Shown here in pieces: positions 11,971-23,120 of a DNA stretch of 64,000 bases. The notes under the pieces were generated by a model. The model ran no database searches. It worked only from the letters and a program-made list of their open reading frames with translations, and was not told the origin of the DNA. The position numbers and the translations under genes are program-made. Source of the stretch: Multifurca ochricompacta (Eukaryota > Basidiomycota > Agaricomycetes > Russulales > Russulaceae); assembly GCA_022496185.1 (NCBI GenBank), contig WTXG01000007.1, positions 62,001 through 126,000 on the forward strand. Direction: 5' to 3'. Position 1 is the first letter of the stretch. Every line of letters starts with the position of its first letter.

Positions 11971-12256
11971 AATGTTGTGCGTGGCGTGGCCACAAAAACT
12001 ATCGGTTCGGTTGAGGTTGAGAGCTCGATGATGCCCTCATTTTGGCAAACATCTCTCACGGTTTAGATATTATAATTATTTTTTATGAAATAACATTCGT
12101 TTATTAACAACAGCACCACTGGGATGGGTGGAGGTGCTAGAGAAATGCAAACACTGTTCCAAAGAATGTAGGAAAAAGATCGTGCAAAGAGCAGCCGCGC
12201 ATTAGCTGAACGTCGGGATGAATTCGAGGGCCTGGCTTCGGTTTTTCTGTCCGATT

Positions 12257-14359
12257 TCACAGACGGAGAAGGGGGAGGGAGGAGGTCGTGGTTGTGGTTG
12301 TGGTCGTGATCGTTGGAGTGGAGATGCTGGTAGGCGACAACACGACAGGACTTGCTACACTGGTCGGCGCAGCTTGAGAAGTACCTGTAATAACTCGTAA
12401 GGGGTCGTGGGATTCAAGAAAACAGGGTTTGACATACTCTCGAAGTTACCGCCGTTTGCCTGCGCCTGGGCGATATCGTCCTGTACAATGCTATTCGCGT
12501 TATCTGGCACCATCGACAAGAATCCAATCCGCGGCGGATCAACAGAAGGATGCGTTAAATTTCCATAGTAGAAAGCGACAAGATTACTGTTGACGTGCAG
12601 ATATGAGGGTCATGAATCCGGTGGTTTTTTCCAGAAATTGTGCTACACTTACGATTTGAAGAACGGATCGCCAAAACTCCAGCTAAATAGCGCCCCACTC
12701 TCTGGTGGATCTGTTCCTACGATATTATTGGCAACGCACGTGCTCGAGTCGCCGCTCGCCTTCTGTGACATAAAATCACGGGGGTCGACGGGAAAGGTCT
12801 TGCCTCCAATCTGGAATGCGAGATCATGCGGCAATGAACAGGGAAAAGTTGGCTCTGCGTTTGAATCAGCGGCAAACGCAGACGAGACTTTTCGCAGGAT
12901 GGAATCAACAACATCCTGAGGACCGCGAATCAAACTGTTGCCCTACACGCGAGCTCAATATCGAACACCAGAAAATATATCCAGGAATTAGTCACCGTGT
13001 CGAGAAGAGCAGAAATGGTAGAACCAGACCCAGAAAACTTGGACGTCGGAAGTCGCTGACCATCAAGGATAACGCCATCAATGGGAACCTCCCAACGACT
13101 ATTAACAGAAGCATTCAGTGACACAGCGGTATATAGACTGTGGCGCTGTGACTCACAGAGGATAGGTCTAGGCGTTATGATTAGCAAGGCTTATAACCAT
13201 CGGGGGCATGTAAACGAACCTCATTAGGGGCAAATGTCGGTGGGATCAGACCGCCATCCTCTGGTTTGTAGAGGCGGACTGGCACCCACGTAAGCGATGA
13301 GTTGTCAATACCATCAGGCAATTTCCCAATGGTCAGTGCACCATTTTTCCCACTGACATCAATGATATCCCGTTGCAGCATTACCTATAGTGAAAGTCAG
13401 ATGCGCTTAAGGACAGCGATGTCAGTTATGTACCGCGAACATAGGCTGCTCCAGAGAACCAGACATCGCGAGACGCGAGAGAAGCGGCCCGTCTGACGCG
13501 GTACCACGGACAAAGTCATCCGTGGTCGGCGGGGTATTAAACTGCGCGCCATTTTTATATCAGCATGCTTTTGAAGTTGAGGTTAGTAGTCACCTTCGCG
13601 TTGATGACTGCAGATTGCACTTGGCTTGCGCGATGTCTAAATACCTAAATAACACGGAGAATTTTCACAACGTACCTTCCACTCGGAAACCCAAGTCCGA
13701 AGATTCCATTAGCACCCTGCATGACGCTCGTGTTATTTGTATCCGAGATAGCCGCAAACGGTTGTTGGGCCATAGATAGTCCAGCGATAACTCCCGTGTC
13801 CAGGGCAACAGGGCCGCTTGCATGGGTGCCCGTCGACGAATCGCCGTACAACAGCTTGACAGAACCTCCCGCTGGCTTGATGCTTGCCGAAGGGTAAGCT
13901 GGCATGTCCGTACTCTTGCATATTGATGTCTTGCACGCATCTGAAACGACCCACAAATCGCTGGAGCCAGTGTCTACATATATCAAGGTGAATTAAAGAA
14001 ATATTTATAAGCGAAGGATGCAGAGGACGCACCGATGTTTACAGCGGTCACTGTTTGTCCGATGGTTATGGAAACCGTGTAGAATCTGGCAAACAGGATC
14101 AGTGATTGTTTACGTGATAGTCGAGGGCAACTACGAACAGGTCCAAGAAATCACCTAGCCCAGTGTTCCCTGAGTATATGCCACGCTTCAGCGTCGTTCC
14201 CGAGCGCACAGCTCTTTGCCTCTGGATCGGCAATTCAAAGCTAGTTATTGAATCAGTCCTCTGCGGCAAGTTGATTGGCAAGGCGAGGCTCAGGCTCGGA
14301 AAGAAAATGGAAAGAAAAATGCAGAACGTGGATAATGGTACCATCGGAATAACAAACAA
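12257..14359 (-). CDS. Secreted pepsin-family aspartic protease (A1) with Ser/Thr-rich tail
   Basis: Secreted endopeptidase of family A1. The protein starts MFVIPMVPLSTFCIFLSIFF..., a signal peptide followed by a propeptide (PINLPQRTDS..). The first catalytic motif is split by an intron: NI|DTGSSDLWVVSDACKTSICK. Next come the flap region, FGLGFPSG, an exon with GALTIGKLPDGID, and the second catalytic motif, also split by an intron (ISALLDT|GNSLIRGPQ). The exons join in frame. After the last core exon (FYYGNLTHP, RIGFLSMVP) the protein ends with a low-complexity tail containing eight consecutive Thr (TPTITTTTTTTTSSLPLLRL). There is no clear GPI hydrophobic end, but a stalk-like or wall-associated location is possible. 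It is likely extracellular and nutritional. The substrate is unknown. Confidence 0.88.
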
Positions 14360-14750
14360 TTAAAAAAATCAGCGTCCCGCGCAAAAAAAAAAGGAAGCGA
14401 GAAAAAGAAACCCAACAAGAGAAGGGAGACGACTTGGAGGGGGACTTGATGGTGACCGTCTCGGAGAAAAATGTCGCTTAGTGGTCATCCTTATAATATA
14501 CTCTACGTGTTGATGCGACCTGCGTGGCCCTGCATAAACAAAGATACCGGTTCCACAGTTGAAATTGAGGTTTGAGCTCTAATCGTTTCTTTTTCTACAT
14601 TGAGTGTTGTATTATAATAGTGAAAGTATAGCATTCTCTCTCTCAAACAACTCAACAATGATGGATGGTGGACAGTGGACAGCGGATGGCGGATAACAAC
14701 TCCGGCGTCTGCGTCCTCGCGTGCCTTTCTAAACGTCCAATCCAAAAGTC
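14360..14750. other. Divergent promoter region of protease and PRP38
   Basis: About 390 bases separate the starts of the aspartic protease (-) and PRP38 (+). An A-rich tract (aaaaaaaaaagg) is near 14382, and a second A/T-rich block lies around 14580-14640. No coding signal was seen. Confidence 0.45.
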
Positions 14751-15797
14751 ATGGCCAATACAACTGTCCGGAACGCGCAAGCCATTCACGGCCAGAATCC
14801 CCAGGTAGTATCTCGCGAACTAAAACCTTCTAGGGTTTGAAGTGCCTAAACGTATCTAGTTCCTAGTTGAAACCGTAATTCGAAATCGGATATACGAGTC
14901 ACCTTACTGGAAGGAACATTGTTTTGCTTTAACATGCACGTCTTGCGCCTTCTTCTCACAACCCAAACTTATAAGCCTGCACAGCGGAGAGCTTAATCGA
15001 CCTTGCCATTAAAATACGGTTTGTTGGCGGTGTTTATGGGAACCAAAAGCCCACGGAATTCCTTTGTCTTCTCCTCAAGCTGTTACAAATTCAGCCCGAA
15101 AAGGAGATACTTATCGAATACCTTCAAGCGGACGAGTTCAAGTAAGTACATTTTTACTTGTCGATGCTCAATTTTTCTCTCGATTTTGCTCAACTTTTGC
15201 CATAAGGTATCTACGGGCCTTGGCAGCCATGTACATACGCATGACCTTTCAGGCGGCGGACGTTTATGAGGTACTCGAACCTCTTTTGAAAGATTACAGA
15301 AAACTACGTTATCGATATCAGTGTAAGCAACTCCTTCTCCACCTGCGGCCCGCATCATTCAACTACTTTCAGCTGGCTACTCCCTGACATATATTGATGA
15401 ATTTGTCGACCAATTATTAAACGAAGAGCGTGTATGCGACGTCATCTTGCCACGTATACCAAAGCGCGCAGTACTTGAAGAGAATGGTGAGCTTGCGCCG
15501 CGCCAGAGCCGCCTTCTCGACGCCATGGAAGGTAAAGACGAGGGAGATGCAAATCATGATCGCAGCCGAAGCAGAAGTCGGAGCACCAGTCGCGATTCAC
15601 GCGGTGCTAGATTTAGCACATCAAGTCGAAGCAGAAGCCCCACTGGCAGCCGGAGTTCTCGGCCATCCGGTAAAGATAGGGATAGAGATAGAGATAGTCA
15701 AGGTCTAGGTCAAGGTCGCTCACGCCATACATCTCCTGCAGGGTCGGATGGTCGCTTCCGTTCGCGTAGCCGTAGCATTTCTCCGGATCGAGTGTAA
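14751..15797 (+). CDS. PRP38: Pre-mRNA splicing factor PRP38
   Basis: Component of the U4/U6.U5 tri-snRNP needed for spliceosome activation. Exon 1 (14751-14804) gives MANTTVRNAQAIHGQNPQ, joined to FLVETVIRNRIYESPYWKEH, the classic PRP38 N-terminus. Later exons give LAIKIRFVGGVYGNQKPTEF, EYLQADEFKYLRALAAMYIR, MTFQAADVYEVLEPLLKDYR and YSLTYIDEFVDQLLNEERV, all hallmark segments. The C-terminal exon encodes an RS-rich tail (RSRSRSRSTSRDSRG and similar) as in animal and basidiomycete PRP38, for binding other SR-type factors. The intron after HCFALT fits the frame only with a GC donor at 14936-14937. A one-base sequence error is the alternative. Confidence 0.93.
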
Positions 15798-15907
15798 CAT
15801 GATGATGACATCATGTCAAGTTAGGGTTAGGAGTTCTTTCCCTTTCCCTTCTCCCCCATTTTTCTTTCCCCCTTTCTCCTTTCCCCGCCCCGTCCGTTAG
15901 TCACCGA

Positions 15908-17877
15908 ATGGCCCTACGTCCTATCATAGCAGTATGTGGAACAACTGGCGTAGGTAAATCAAAGCTAGCGGTAGAACTTGCCCTCAATCTCTCCGAGAAA
16001 ATCGATAACAACGGTTGGAAGGGGGGTATCATAGTTAATGCCGACGCCATGCAGGCATACAAGGGTTTCGACACTCTTACCAACAAAATTCCTCTCAGTG
16101 AGAGGGCCGGGGTCGAGCACGTTCTTATGAATTTCAAAGAACCCACCGAGCAGTATGTGGTCGGTCAGTGGGTCCATGACGCTATTCGGGTTGTGAGCTT
16201 ATCTCATCGTCTAGCTGCTGGCTCTTCACTTTTGTCTAATTGCCTGAAGAGCAGATCAGTGATGCACATAACTGAAAAAAGTTCCTATCATCGTTGGTGG
16301 GACTGCGTACTGGATTCAGCACCTCATTTTTCCTGGTCGACTTGTGGTCGAACCAGGCAAGGTCTCTGGCCCAGACTCGTTCCCGCCCCCTGGTAGTCTG
16401 CCTATCCCAAACGGGCTATCATCTGTGCTGTCGCAAATTACACCAGATTTGCGCGAATTGTTCAATGCCCTTCCCGAAGTGCCCCATCAGCAGCCGACGA
16501 CCCCAGCGCAGCCCTCGCCTTATACAACCTCCTGAATGCCCTGGACCCTGCTGTTGCCGTTAGGTGGCATTGGAGGGATACAAGAAAGGTTTTACGGAAT
16601 TTGGAGATTATGAGAGAAAGTGGTAGGAGAGTGAGCGATATATTAAAAGAGCAGTCGACTTCTATCACCACACCCAGGTGAGCCGAGGAGCTGGCATATC
16701 TATGCTAATCTTATACTGGAACTAGATACGACACACTCTGCTTTTGGTTGTACGCAGAGCCGACGGAACTTACGCGTCGGCTGGACTCTCGCGCTGATGA
16801 AATGCTTCGGGTGAGTATCTAAGAACGATGGCTTCACCCCTGCTTAATGGACAAAGAACAATTTACTAGACGAAGTCCGCGAATTGAGACGCCTGGGATT
16901 ACCATCCAATGATGGCAACCCAGACAGCATCGCCTCATTCGTCGACCTCACTCTCGGCATTTTCCAGTCAATAGGTCAGGTCCGTGGACCAACGCGGACT
17001 ACAGCTAATGGTTTTGATGACAGGATTCCGCGAATTTCATCAATACCTCGCTGACCCATCGCCTTCTGAGAAGACGTTCCAGGTTGCTATCGAGAACATG
17101 AAGGTAGCTAATCGTCAATACGCCAAGCGACAAGTCTCGTGGATTCGTAATAAATTCATTCCGGCCATACGAGCGTCAAGATCGACGGAGGGATCCAAAA
17201 GTATTGAGATGTATCTCCTGGATGCGACAGGTTTGGCTTACGCCCGTTTTTCTTTGAAATGGCCAGACCGATGATGGCTGATGGTTGAGCACATGCACAG
17301 CGCCTCAACAGTGGGGTTCCGGGGTGCGAGGAGTGGCAAATCATTTGATGAATGGTCAGCCGTGTGTTTGATTACTTGGGATTCAAGGAATCACTGATCG
17401 ATTCTTGCCGCCCTGAACAGCGTTCCTCAGACGTGATCCCTTGCCTGATCCTCTAACCCTCTCGACTACAGCGAAAACGATGCTTTCCGTTCACATAAAG
17501 GCTACAGAGTATGCACTTGTTTGCTGGCACCTGGAAACGTCCTGATCGCGTTCAGTCCGACATCAGCACTCTCGGTCCGCCGAAAGGTTACATGTCCCGT
17601 TTGTACGATAGACAAAGCCCTGCCAGTCATGATCGAGGACGGATTCGAATGGGCAGCACATGTTAAAACGAAGGTCCATAAGCGCCTAGCTGCAAAGGCG
17701 AAGGGGAGGGGAAAGCAGAATGATGATGATGATGTTCCCTCAAAAGAGTGTGAAAGCGGAAAGGGTTTAGTGTCGACGATTCAGATCAGTCAGCGGCAGT
17801 GTCCTTCGATGGCTCATGGTCATTCAAAACATGATGAGTTTCAGGTTCAGGTCAAGAAGAGAATTATAAGAACATGA
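15908..17877 (+). CDS. MOD5: tRNA dimethylallyltransferase (isopentenyltransferase)
   Basis: Adds a dimethylallyl group to A37 of tRNAs reading UNN codons; in fungi it acts in both cytosol and mitochondria. The N-terminus PIIAVCGTTGVGKSKLAVE carries the P-loop, followed by GGIIVNADAMQAYKG (the DxxQxY motif), KVPIIVGGTAYWIQH, and further on VRWHWRDTRKVLRNLEIMR and RQYAKRQVSWIRNKF. The C-terminal exon carries the eukaryote-specific zinc finger: CPVC, then FEWAAHVKTKVHKR. Length and order match Mod5/TRIT1. At 16482-16485 the frame changes inside a CCCC run (EVP to PSAADDP). One extra C restores a continuous protein into ALYNLLNALDPAVAVRWHW, so I read this as one gene with a probable sequence deletion. 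Confidence 0.92.
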
Positions 17878-18479
17878 GTATTCAATTCAATCCATTATCA
17901 TTGGAAATATAATATCAATTGAATGTCTCATACTTTCGTTCTTCTTATCTTATCTTCCATTGAGCGGGAGCGTAGTTTTGGAACATACGTACAAGGGCTG
18001 GCCGTTACCATCAGTCGAGTCGAGTTGAAAGGTCTCGTGGCTAGAATGATCACAGGTCGGCGCACAACTTCAATTTTTTACCCCAAACCCAAAGGGGTCA
18101 GTCACTAACGACGCAAATATGAATATTCCCCTGCGCCATGTGCCTCCTACAATTTATGATACGATATCAAAAGTCCGCATTCTATAGGTACGGTCATCTA
18201 TGATTATATGAGGACGAACGCCCAAAGGCAGGTTGTCCCATATTCGGGATCTGGATAGTACATGCGTGACGTATTCGTCAGTATACAAACTAGCGTATAA
18301 TTCCATATGTCGTCGTAAGATACAATGACCAAGGAATTGAAGCGGAACGAAGAAGGTCATTCAGATACAAAATGTCGGCGCCAAGTCTAGCTTCGGAGAA
18401 AAGATTGTTGCGATAATAACTGACAGCTCCATGGCTGTGGCATCAGCGTCACTTGTTACCCGAATACGTGGGCAGTATT
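17878..18479. other. Intergenic region between convergent genes
   Basis: About 600 bases lie between the MOD5 stop (+) and the RING-gene stop (-). A minus-strand frame at 18154-18360 (68 codons) has no recognisable motif and I do not call it a gene. Confidence 0.4.
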
Positions 18480-19489
18480 TCAGGAGAGGAGCGTGCCGAT
18501 AACGAGTGCGCAGCCAACGAGGCTGAGAAGAGAACCAAATTCGCGTAGCGGCACGATGTCAGTCATCAGGTCTGTCACAGAATCGTATTTCGGCTGGACA
18601 GACAACGCACGCCTGCGCTTCAGCCCGTGGTCACCCTCACCCTCTGACGTCGAGGACGACGACCCTATGTCCGAGTCGTACTCTTGACTTGAGCTTGAAC
18701 TCGATCCCGATGAAGCGTGCCGTGGAGTGAGTACAAACCGATGAGACCATGAGCTGATAGGAGAGCTCCGGCTTGAGGGGGGCGAGGAAGGAAGGAAAGT
18801 AACAACAGACGGTTTACGCTTCGCGGGAGGATGGAGTGAAATGGTATCCGTTTCCAGCGATAAAGGCACGCGGCACGTAGGACAGCGCCCATCCGAACCA
18901 GTCCCTGTTAACCACTATCGTGATGTCTCAGCCACTGCCATGATTCCTAATCCAGTGCCACATCGACTCACATCTGACAAGTGCTGGTAACAAAACAGTT
19001 GGCCACAGCATCGGGCTTTGTTAGGTTTCACAGCTGACTCGAAGCTGTGCCGAGTAAGTTGATGGGGTTAATGGTACTGGGGCCGAATAGACCTACGCAC
19101 CAGATCCCACAGACGTCGCGCATGCCCCGACCCATGGTTATTCCCTTCTTTCCATTCCAACCATGTGGCCGTGCCATTGTAGAACGCTCTTGTTCGCGCG
19201 TGGACTCGAGCGTGGGCTTAGACATGGCACGAGGAGGGTGAGTAGCCTCATAACCGTCACTAGGAGGTTCTTCGATGATACTCTCAAGAGAACCCCGTGT
19301 GCTCAAGTGCGTTCGAGAGTGAGTGCGCGGAAGGCGGCGTGTGAGCTTCGAAGGTGAAGAGGGTGAGGAGGCCTGAGAATGACACCTTAAGATTCAGTGA
19401 TGATGATAGTAATGATGGTGTAGAGCCTCAAATACCTGAGATAGTATTGCGACTGGGGAGGAGGTTGAAGTGGGTGGTATCTGAGCCAT
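18480..19489 (-). CDS. RING-like zinc-finger protein with C-terminal membrane anchor
   Basis: Probable membrane-tethered E3 ubiquitin ligase or scaffold. Exons join in frame from ATG 19489: MAQIPPTSTSSPVAILSQ, then a basic/Ser-rich linker, RDVCGIC|FESAVKPNKARCCGQLFCYQ|HLSD, and after another intron GRCPTCRVPLSLETD. The metal-binding pattern is CxxC - x(11-12) - CC - GQLFCxxH - spacer - CxxC. This is a RING-type arrangement in which the usual CxH element is replaced by CCGQ. A long Ser-rich, partly acidic linker (SSGSSSSSSQEYDSDIGSSS) and a basic patch (LKRRR) follow, ending in the hydrophobic segment FGSLLSLVGCALVIGTLLS at the stop. The product of about 270 residues fits a tail-anchored protein of the ER or a related membrane. 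The family name is not certain. Confidence 0.72.
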
Positions 19490-20060
19490 TTCTTTCTTTT
19501 GCAGGGTGATGATGGTGGTAGGAAGTAGAACGGTACTGAAATAGGTCTCTAGTGACTAGTGCTTGAAAAAGCATTTAATTTGAGATAGACGGGTAGGATA
19601 GAACAGCAGACTGGGCGTTTATGTGAGTGACTGACACAATATTCGGAGCCAAGGTCAAAGAGCCAATCAAGATCCGTCCACGTGACGCGAGGGATCCGAT
19701 GTAGATGGCAATTTGACGATCATTTGATGTGATTAAGGATGCAACGCGGGGCAACACCGTTCTGCCAGGCCACAGGTGCACTGTATGGAACGGTTCGGCA
19801 CTTTTGAACAATTACCGGAGATGAGCGCTTGGAGACGATTGCCCTGGAAGGAATGCTGGTTTGAAGGCAGCGCTGACGACACAAGAGCAATCAATTTTCT
19901 GAGACTCACATTAGCTTGCAGGAAGACAATAGACCTAAGGATGATGAGAACAATACGTTTCAGACACGTGCTCGCATTTTTGTAGACCTGCCCTACCCTG
20001 CGCTATACTCTAAATATTCTTAGATTCATCTGGCTCATGTCGAACCACTTGGTGTACCAA
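19490..20060. other. Intergenic region between two minus-strand genes
   Basis: About 570 bases: the promoter side of the RING-like gene lies at the high end of the gene to its left, and the 3' end of the next minus-strand gene lies at 20061. A + strand frame at 19776-19985 has no motif. No repeat or RNA gene was seen. Confidence 0.35.
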
Positions 20061-21223
20061 TTAACGAGTGTTAAGACCCAGACTGGCAAGTTTAGAAAGT
20101 AAATTTGCCCGCTCGTCAAGCAATGCAAGTGCATGATGACTAGGGGAAGTGTGCCGGGTAACTCGGCACTTTTCGGAAGCGGGGTATCGTGGCATATGGG
20201 GTGCCTCAGGCTAGCAGAGATGCGTTATCTGGTCAATCAGTGGGTCGACTTGGGCATTTCTTTCCTCACCTTTTCCGAAGCAGAGCGTACATGGAGCTTC
20301 TTAGTCACTTTGCGAGTCTCGAACGTGCGCAATTCCAGGTCAGTGTCCACCTCTTGAATATAACCATCGTAGCGCACGGAACGTGAAGGACGGTCTTTCA
20401 AATAGAAGGTCGAAGAAGCGCCTTCATCTTGGAAGCAATCGCAGAATGCATCGACCATGTCGTCGTTATCGTGACTGACGGAGTCGTGTTCGGCCCGCAA
20501 GAGCTCTTCTTCATCCTCTTGAGCGAGGAACGATGGGTCTTCTATTTCGTGGATGCAATGTGGCCGATATCTGTGTCCCGCTTCAGGTAATATGCGTTCG
20601 CTTCTTGGGCGGGGTGTCTCCATAACATCATTATTCAACGATTGAACAGTGGTATCAGACTCTTGATATTCCCTGTCAAATGAAAAGCCACTAGTAATAC
20701 TATTTGTGGCGGTGGAACGCATTGAAGGGGAAGCTATTCGCCGGACATCGAGAGTAGATTCTGTGGTTTCAGTGCCCTCACACATTGTTGAGGATGATCG
20801 TCTTGTCGAAAATGTGGTAGGAGACCTGCTCTGAGATGGAAGTAATCCCATCTGTTTCCCAAGCCAGCAAAGTAGTTGGGCTATAAAGACAACTTCTTCC
20901 CATTCACCTGCCGCCAGACGCCGGGGGTCGATATCACTGAGTCCAACGTCTTCGCTGAGTACGTCTGTCTCAAGTACTCCAAGGAATATTTTCATGGCCT
21001 GAATCTTAGCCACATCGCTGCGCGACTCGCGGATAGATGAGGATATGGGGAGGCGGGACTGAAGGAGAGACTCGAGAATGGCAAGAAGTAAAGAAGGGGT
21101 GAGGTCGAGTGGTGTATCGAGTACGAAAGGAAGGCTGAGACGGTCGAGGAGGGTGTTGAGCGGGTCAATGAGGGGAGAAGACGAAGACAAATCGAATGAG
21201 GCCAACTCTGAGGACGTGCTCAT
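20061..21223 (-). CDS. Uncharacterised fungal protein with N-terminal helical (CH-like) domain
   Basis: Two exons join in frame: 20270-21223 and 20061-20210, around an intron at 20211-20269. The start at 21223 (MSTSSELASFDL) is preferred over an upstream in-frame ATG that would fall among possible intron sequence. Residues about 15-130 form a compact helical region (LNTLLDRLSLPFVLDTPLDL, SDVAKIQAMKIFLGVLETDV, WEEVVFIAQLLCWLGKQMGL), which resembles the calponin-homology-like domains of centrosomal and ciliary proteins and the fungal DUF5745 family. The middle is Ser/Thr-rich and disordered. The C-terminus ends in a short amphipathic stretch (ALALLDERANLLSKLASLG). The family assignment is from memory and uncertain. 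It shares a 133-bp divergent promoter with the peroxin gene. Confidence 0.65.
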
Positions 21224-21356
21224 CGTTCGTGGACGTTCGTGTTCAACACTGTTGAGAGCGCTAAAAAGAAAAACCAACAAGTCATAAACCTTACTACTGC
21301 TACCTACACTACGCACACAACAACGCAGCACACTTTCACTTTATGTTTATGTTCTA

Positions 21357-22898
21357 ATGGCAGTCTTCGACTATGTCGATATTCCAGCGTGTGCAACTAT
21401 CGTGCCATCTGAGGTGAAAAATCAGTCAGATACATCCCCCCTCCCTTCCTCGTCTCAGGCTGCAGATGACTCTGCATCCTCCTCGCCAGTCCAAGGAAAC
21501 TTTGCAACTCGAACCGTCTTTGGAAACCTTCCTGGTCTCTTGCTTGCCTCGTCTCTTCAGATCCCATCAAATGCCTCGAATGAGAACCCGCGGAGTATCT
21601 CTCAGCTACTATCTACTCGAGATCCCCTCTCGGTTCCTACGACCACCGTCAATTTCCGAAGGTTTATCAGTAAAATAGGGCCAATTTTCTGGCTACAGGA
21701 TAGAATAGAGGAAATAGTGACCTGGAAGAAAGGTTGGAAGGTTACCGTAGTGTGGATGGTCATATACAGCTTCCTCTGTCAGTTGGGTCTATCTTAATGT
21801 GCTGCTCCATGCGAACTAATCCCCGTGTAGGTTATTACCCACGACTTATCCTCTTACTTCCAAACGCCGTTGTTCTTGCAATAATTATTGCAGCCCATCC
21901 TCCACGCACAAGCCCCGGAGCTAAATGGTCGATTACCGAGCAGGTGCTACCCCCTCCACGTGCCAATGCTCGCGAAGGCAGTACAGAATGGCTTGCCAAC
22001 ATCCAAGGGATTCAGAACCTTATGGGCGCAGTGTACGTAGATGAATATAGTTATCGTTGAGGTCGAGCAGCTAAACATCATCCAGTGCTGATGCCCACGA
22101 CGCGACCTTTCCCTATGTCCTCCACCTCACCTTTGCTACCCCCTACACACCGCACATCTTTACTGTCACTCTTTTGAGCACACTCTTTGCACTTCCCTTC
22201 CTTCAGCTTATTCCCCTCCGTCCATTGTTCCTTATAGGTGGTCTTGCCCCATTCGCCCTCACTCACCCCTTCATACGACACACGCTCCTGCACCTCCTTT
22301 CTTCCCTCCCACTCCGCCATTGGTGCGCGCGTCTCACGCGCCTAGTCGACAATGACAGGCTTAAGGATCGTCACTGGCAGAGCGAGCTGCGCGAAGTAGA
22401 ACTGTTTGAGAACGAGAGGTGGGTGCCGGGTGAGGGTACTGGATGGAGCAAGGCCAATCTCAAGGCCGGTGAGCGTGTTGCGTGGACCCGTGGGCGGGAT
22501 GGCTGGAGCGGTGTCACTGCGCATGGGAGCAGCGATGTCAGGTCGGCAATTACCTTTTTTACAGCAGGTCGCGTGCTCACATAGTAACAGCAGCAACCTC
22601 ACCTTTCTGCTCGAGCCTGGCTGGGTGTTTGTTGAAACTGAAGATTGGCGGGCCGACATTGAAGCCAAATGGAGCGAAGCGGGTGCGGATGACTGTGAGC
22701 GATCTCCAACTGTGCCCAATACCACAATCTTATTAACGTTTTCTGCATAACACAGTGGGATGGGTATACACCAATGACGCATGGCTCGAGCCACGTGCGT
22801 TACCAATGGCTGAGTGGAAGACTCAAGGTGCCATAACACGGAGAAGACGATGGTTAAGGCGAATTTATTTTAACCGTACAGCTTCAGCCGTGTTATAG
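21357..22898 (+). CDS. Peroxisomal membrane peroxin of the Pex24/Pex28-30 (dysferlin-domain) family
   Basis: ER/peroxisome membrane protein controlling peroxisome number and size. Exon 1 (21357-about 21780) carries a Ser-rich N-terminus then VNFRRFISKIGPIFWLQDRI and a hydrophobic segment (VTVVWMVIYSFLC). Further exons encode more hydrophobic segments (YYPRLILLLPNAVVLAIIIA, FTVTLLSTLFALPFLQLIPL, LFLIGGLAPFALTHPFIRH). The cytosolic DysF region follows: LREVELFENERWVPGEGTGW, TFLLEPGWVFVETEDWRAD, GWVYTNDAWLEP and ITRRRRWLRRIYF. The ENERW / W..GW / W.YTND.W / RRR.W signature is diagnostic. The stop is at 22896-22898. The five or so exons join in frame. Which numbered peroxin this is cannot be settled by eye. 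Confidence 0.88.
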
Positions 22899-23120
22899 CT
22901 CTACAGCATAGTGGACTTCTTTTTCTTTTCACTTCTTGAAGTCTCGGGTCGACAGGAGAGACCCCGATTAACTCCGAACTGGAACCCGAGCCCATTTTGC
23001 ATTGAAAGTCTGTGATATAATCAAAACATAATAACAAGATAATAATGAATAGAGGGACATAAACACAAGCAGTAGTTAAAACAGCGACCCAACTCAATAG
23101 TTTTCTCTAGGCTAGCGAAA

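Noticed and set aside
11714..11995. Alternative NDUFS4 start on the minus strand (MWPRHAQHY...) in the downstream frame
   Set aside because: It avoids the frame change, but the result is not a mitochondrial presequence. The MSLLRVCSEV start is, and it lies one frame off with a homopolymer in between.
17641..17660. tRNA-like B-box sequence (ggattcgaat)
   Set aside because: It sits inside the MOD5 zinc-finger coding exon with no matching A box or acceptor stem.
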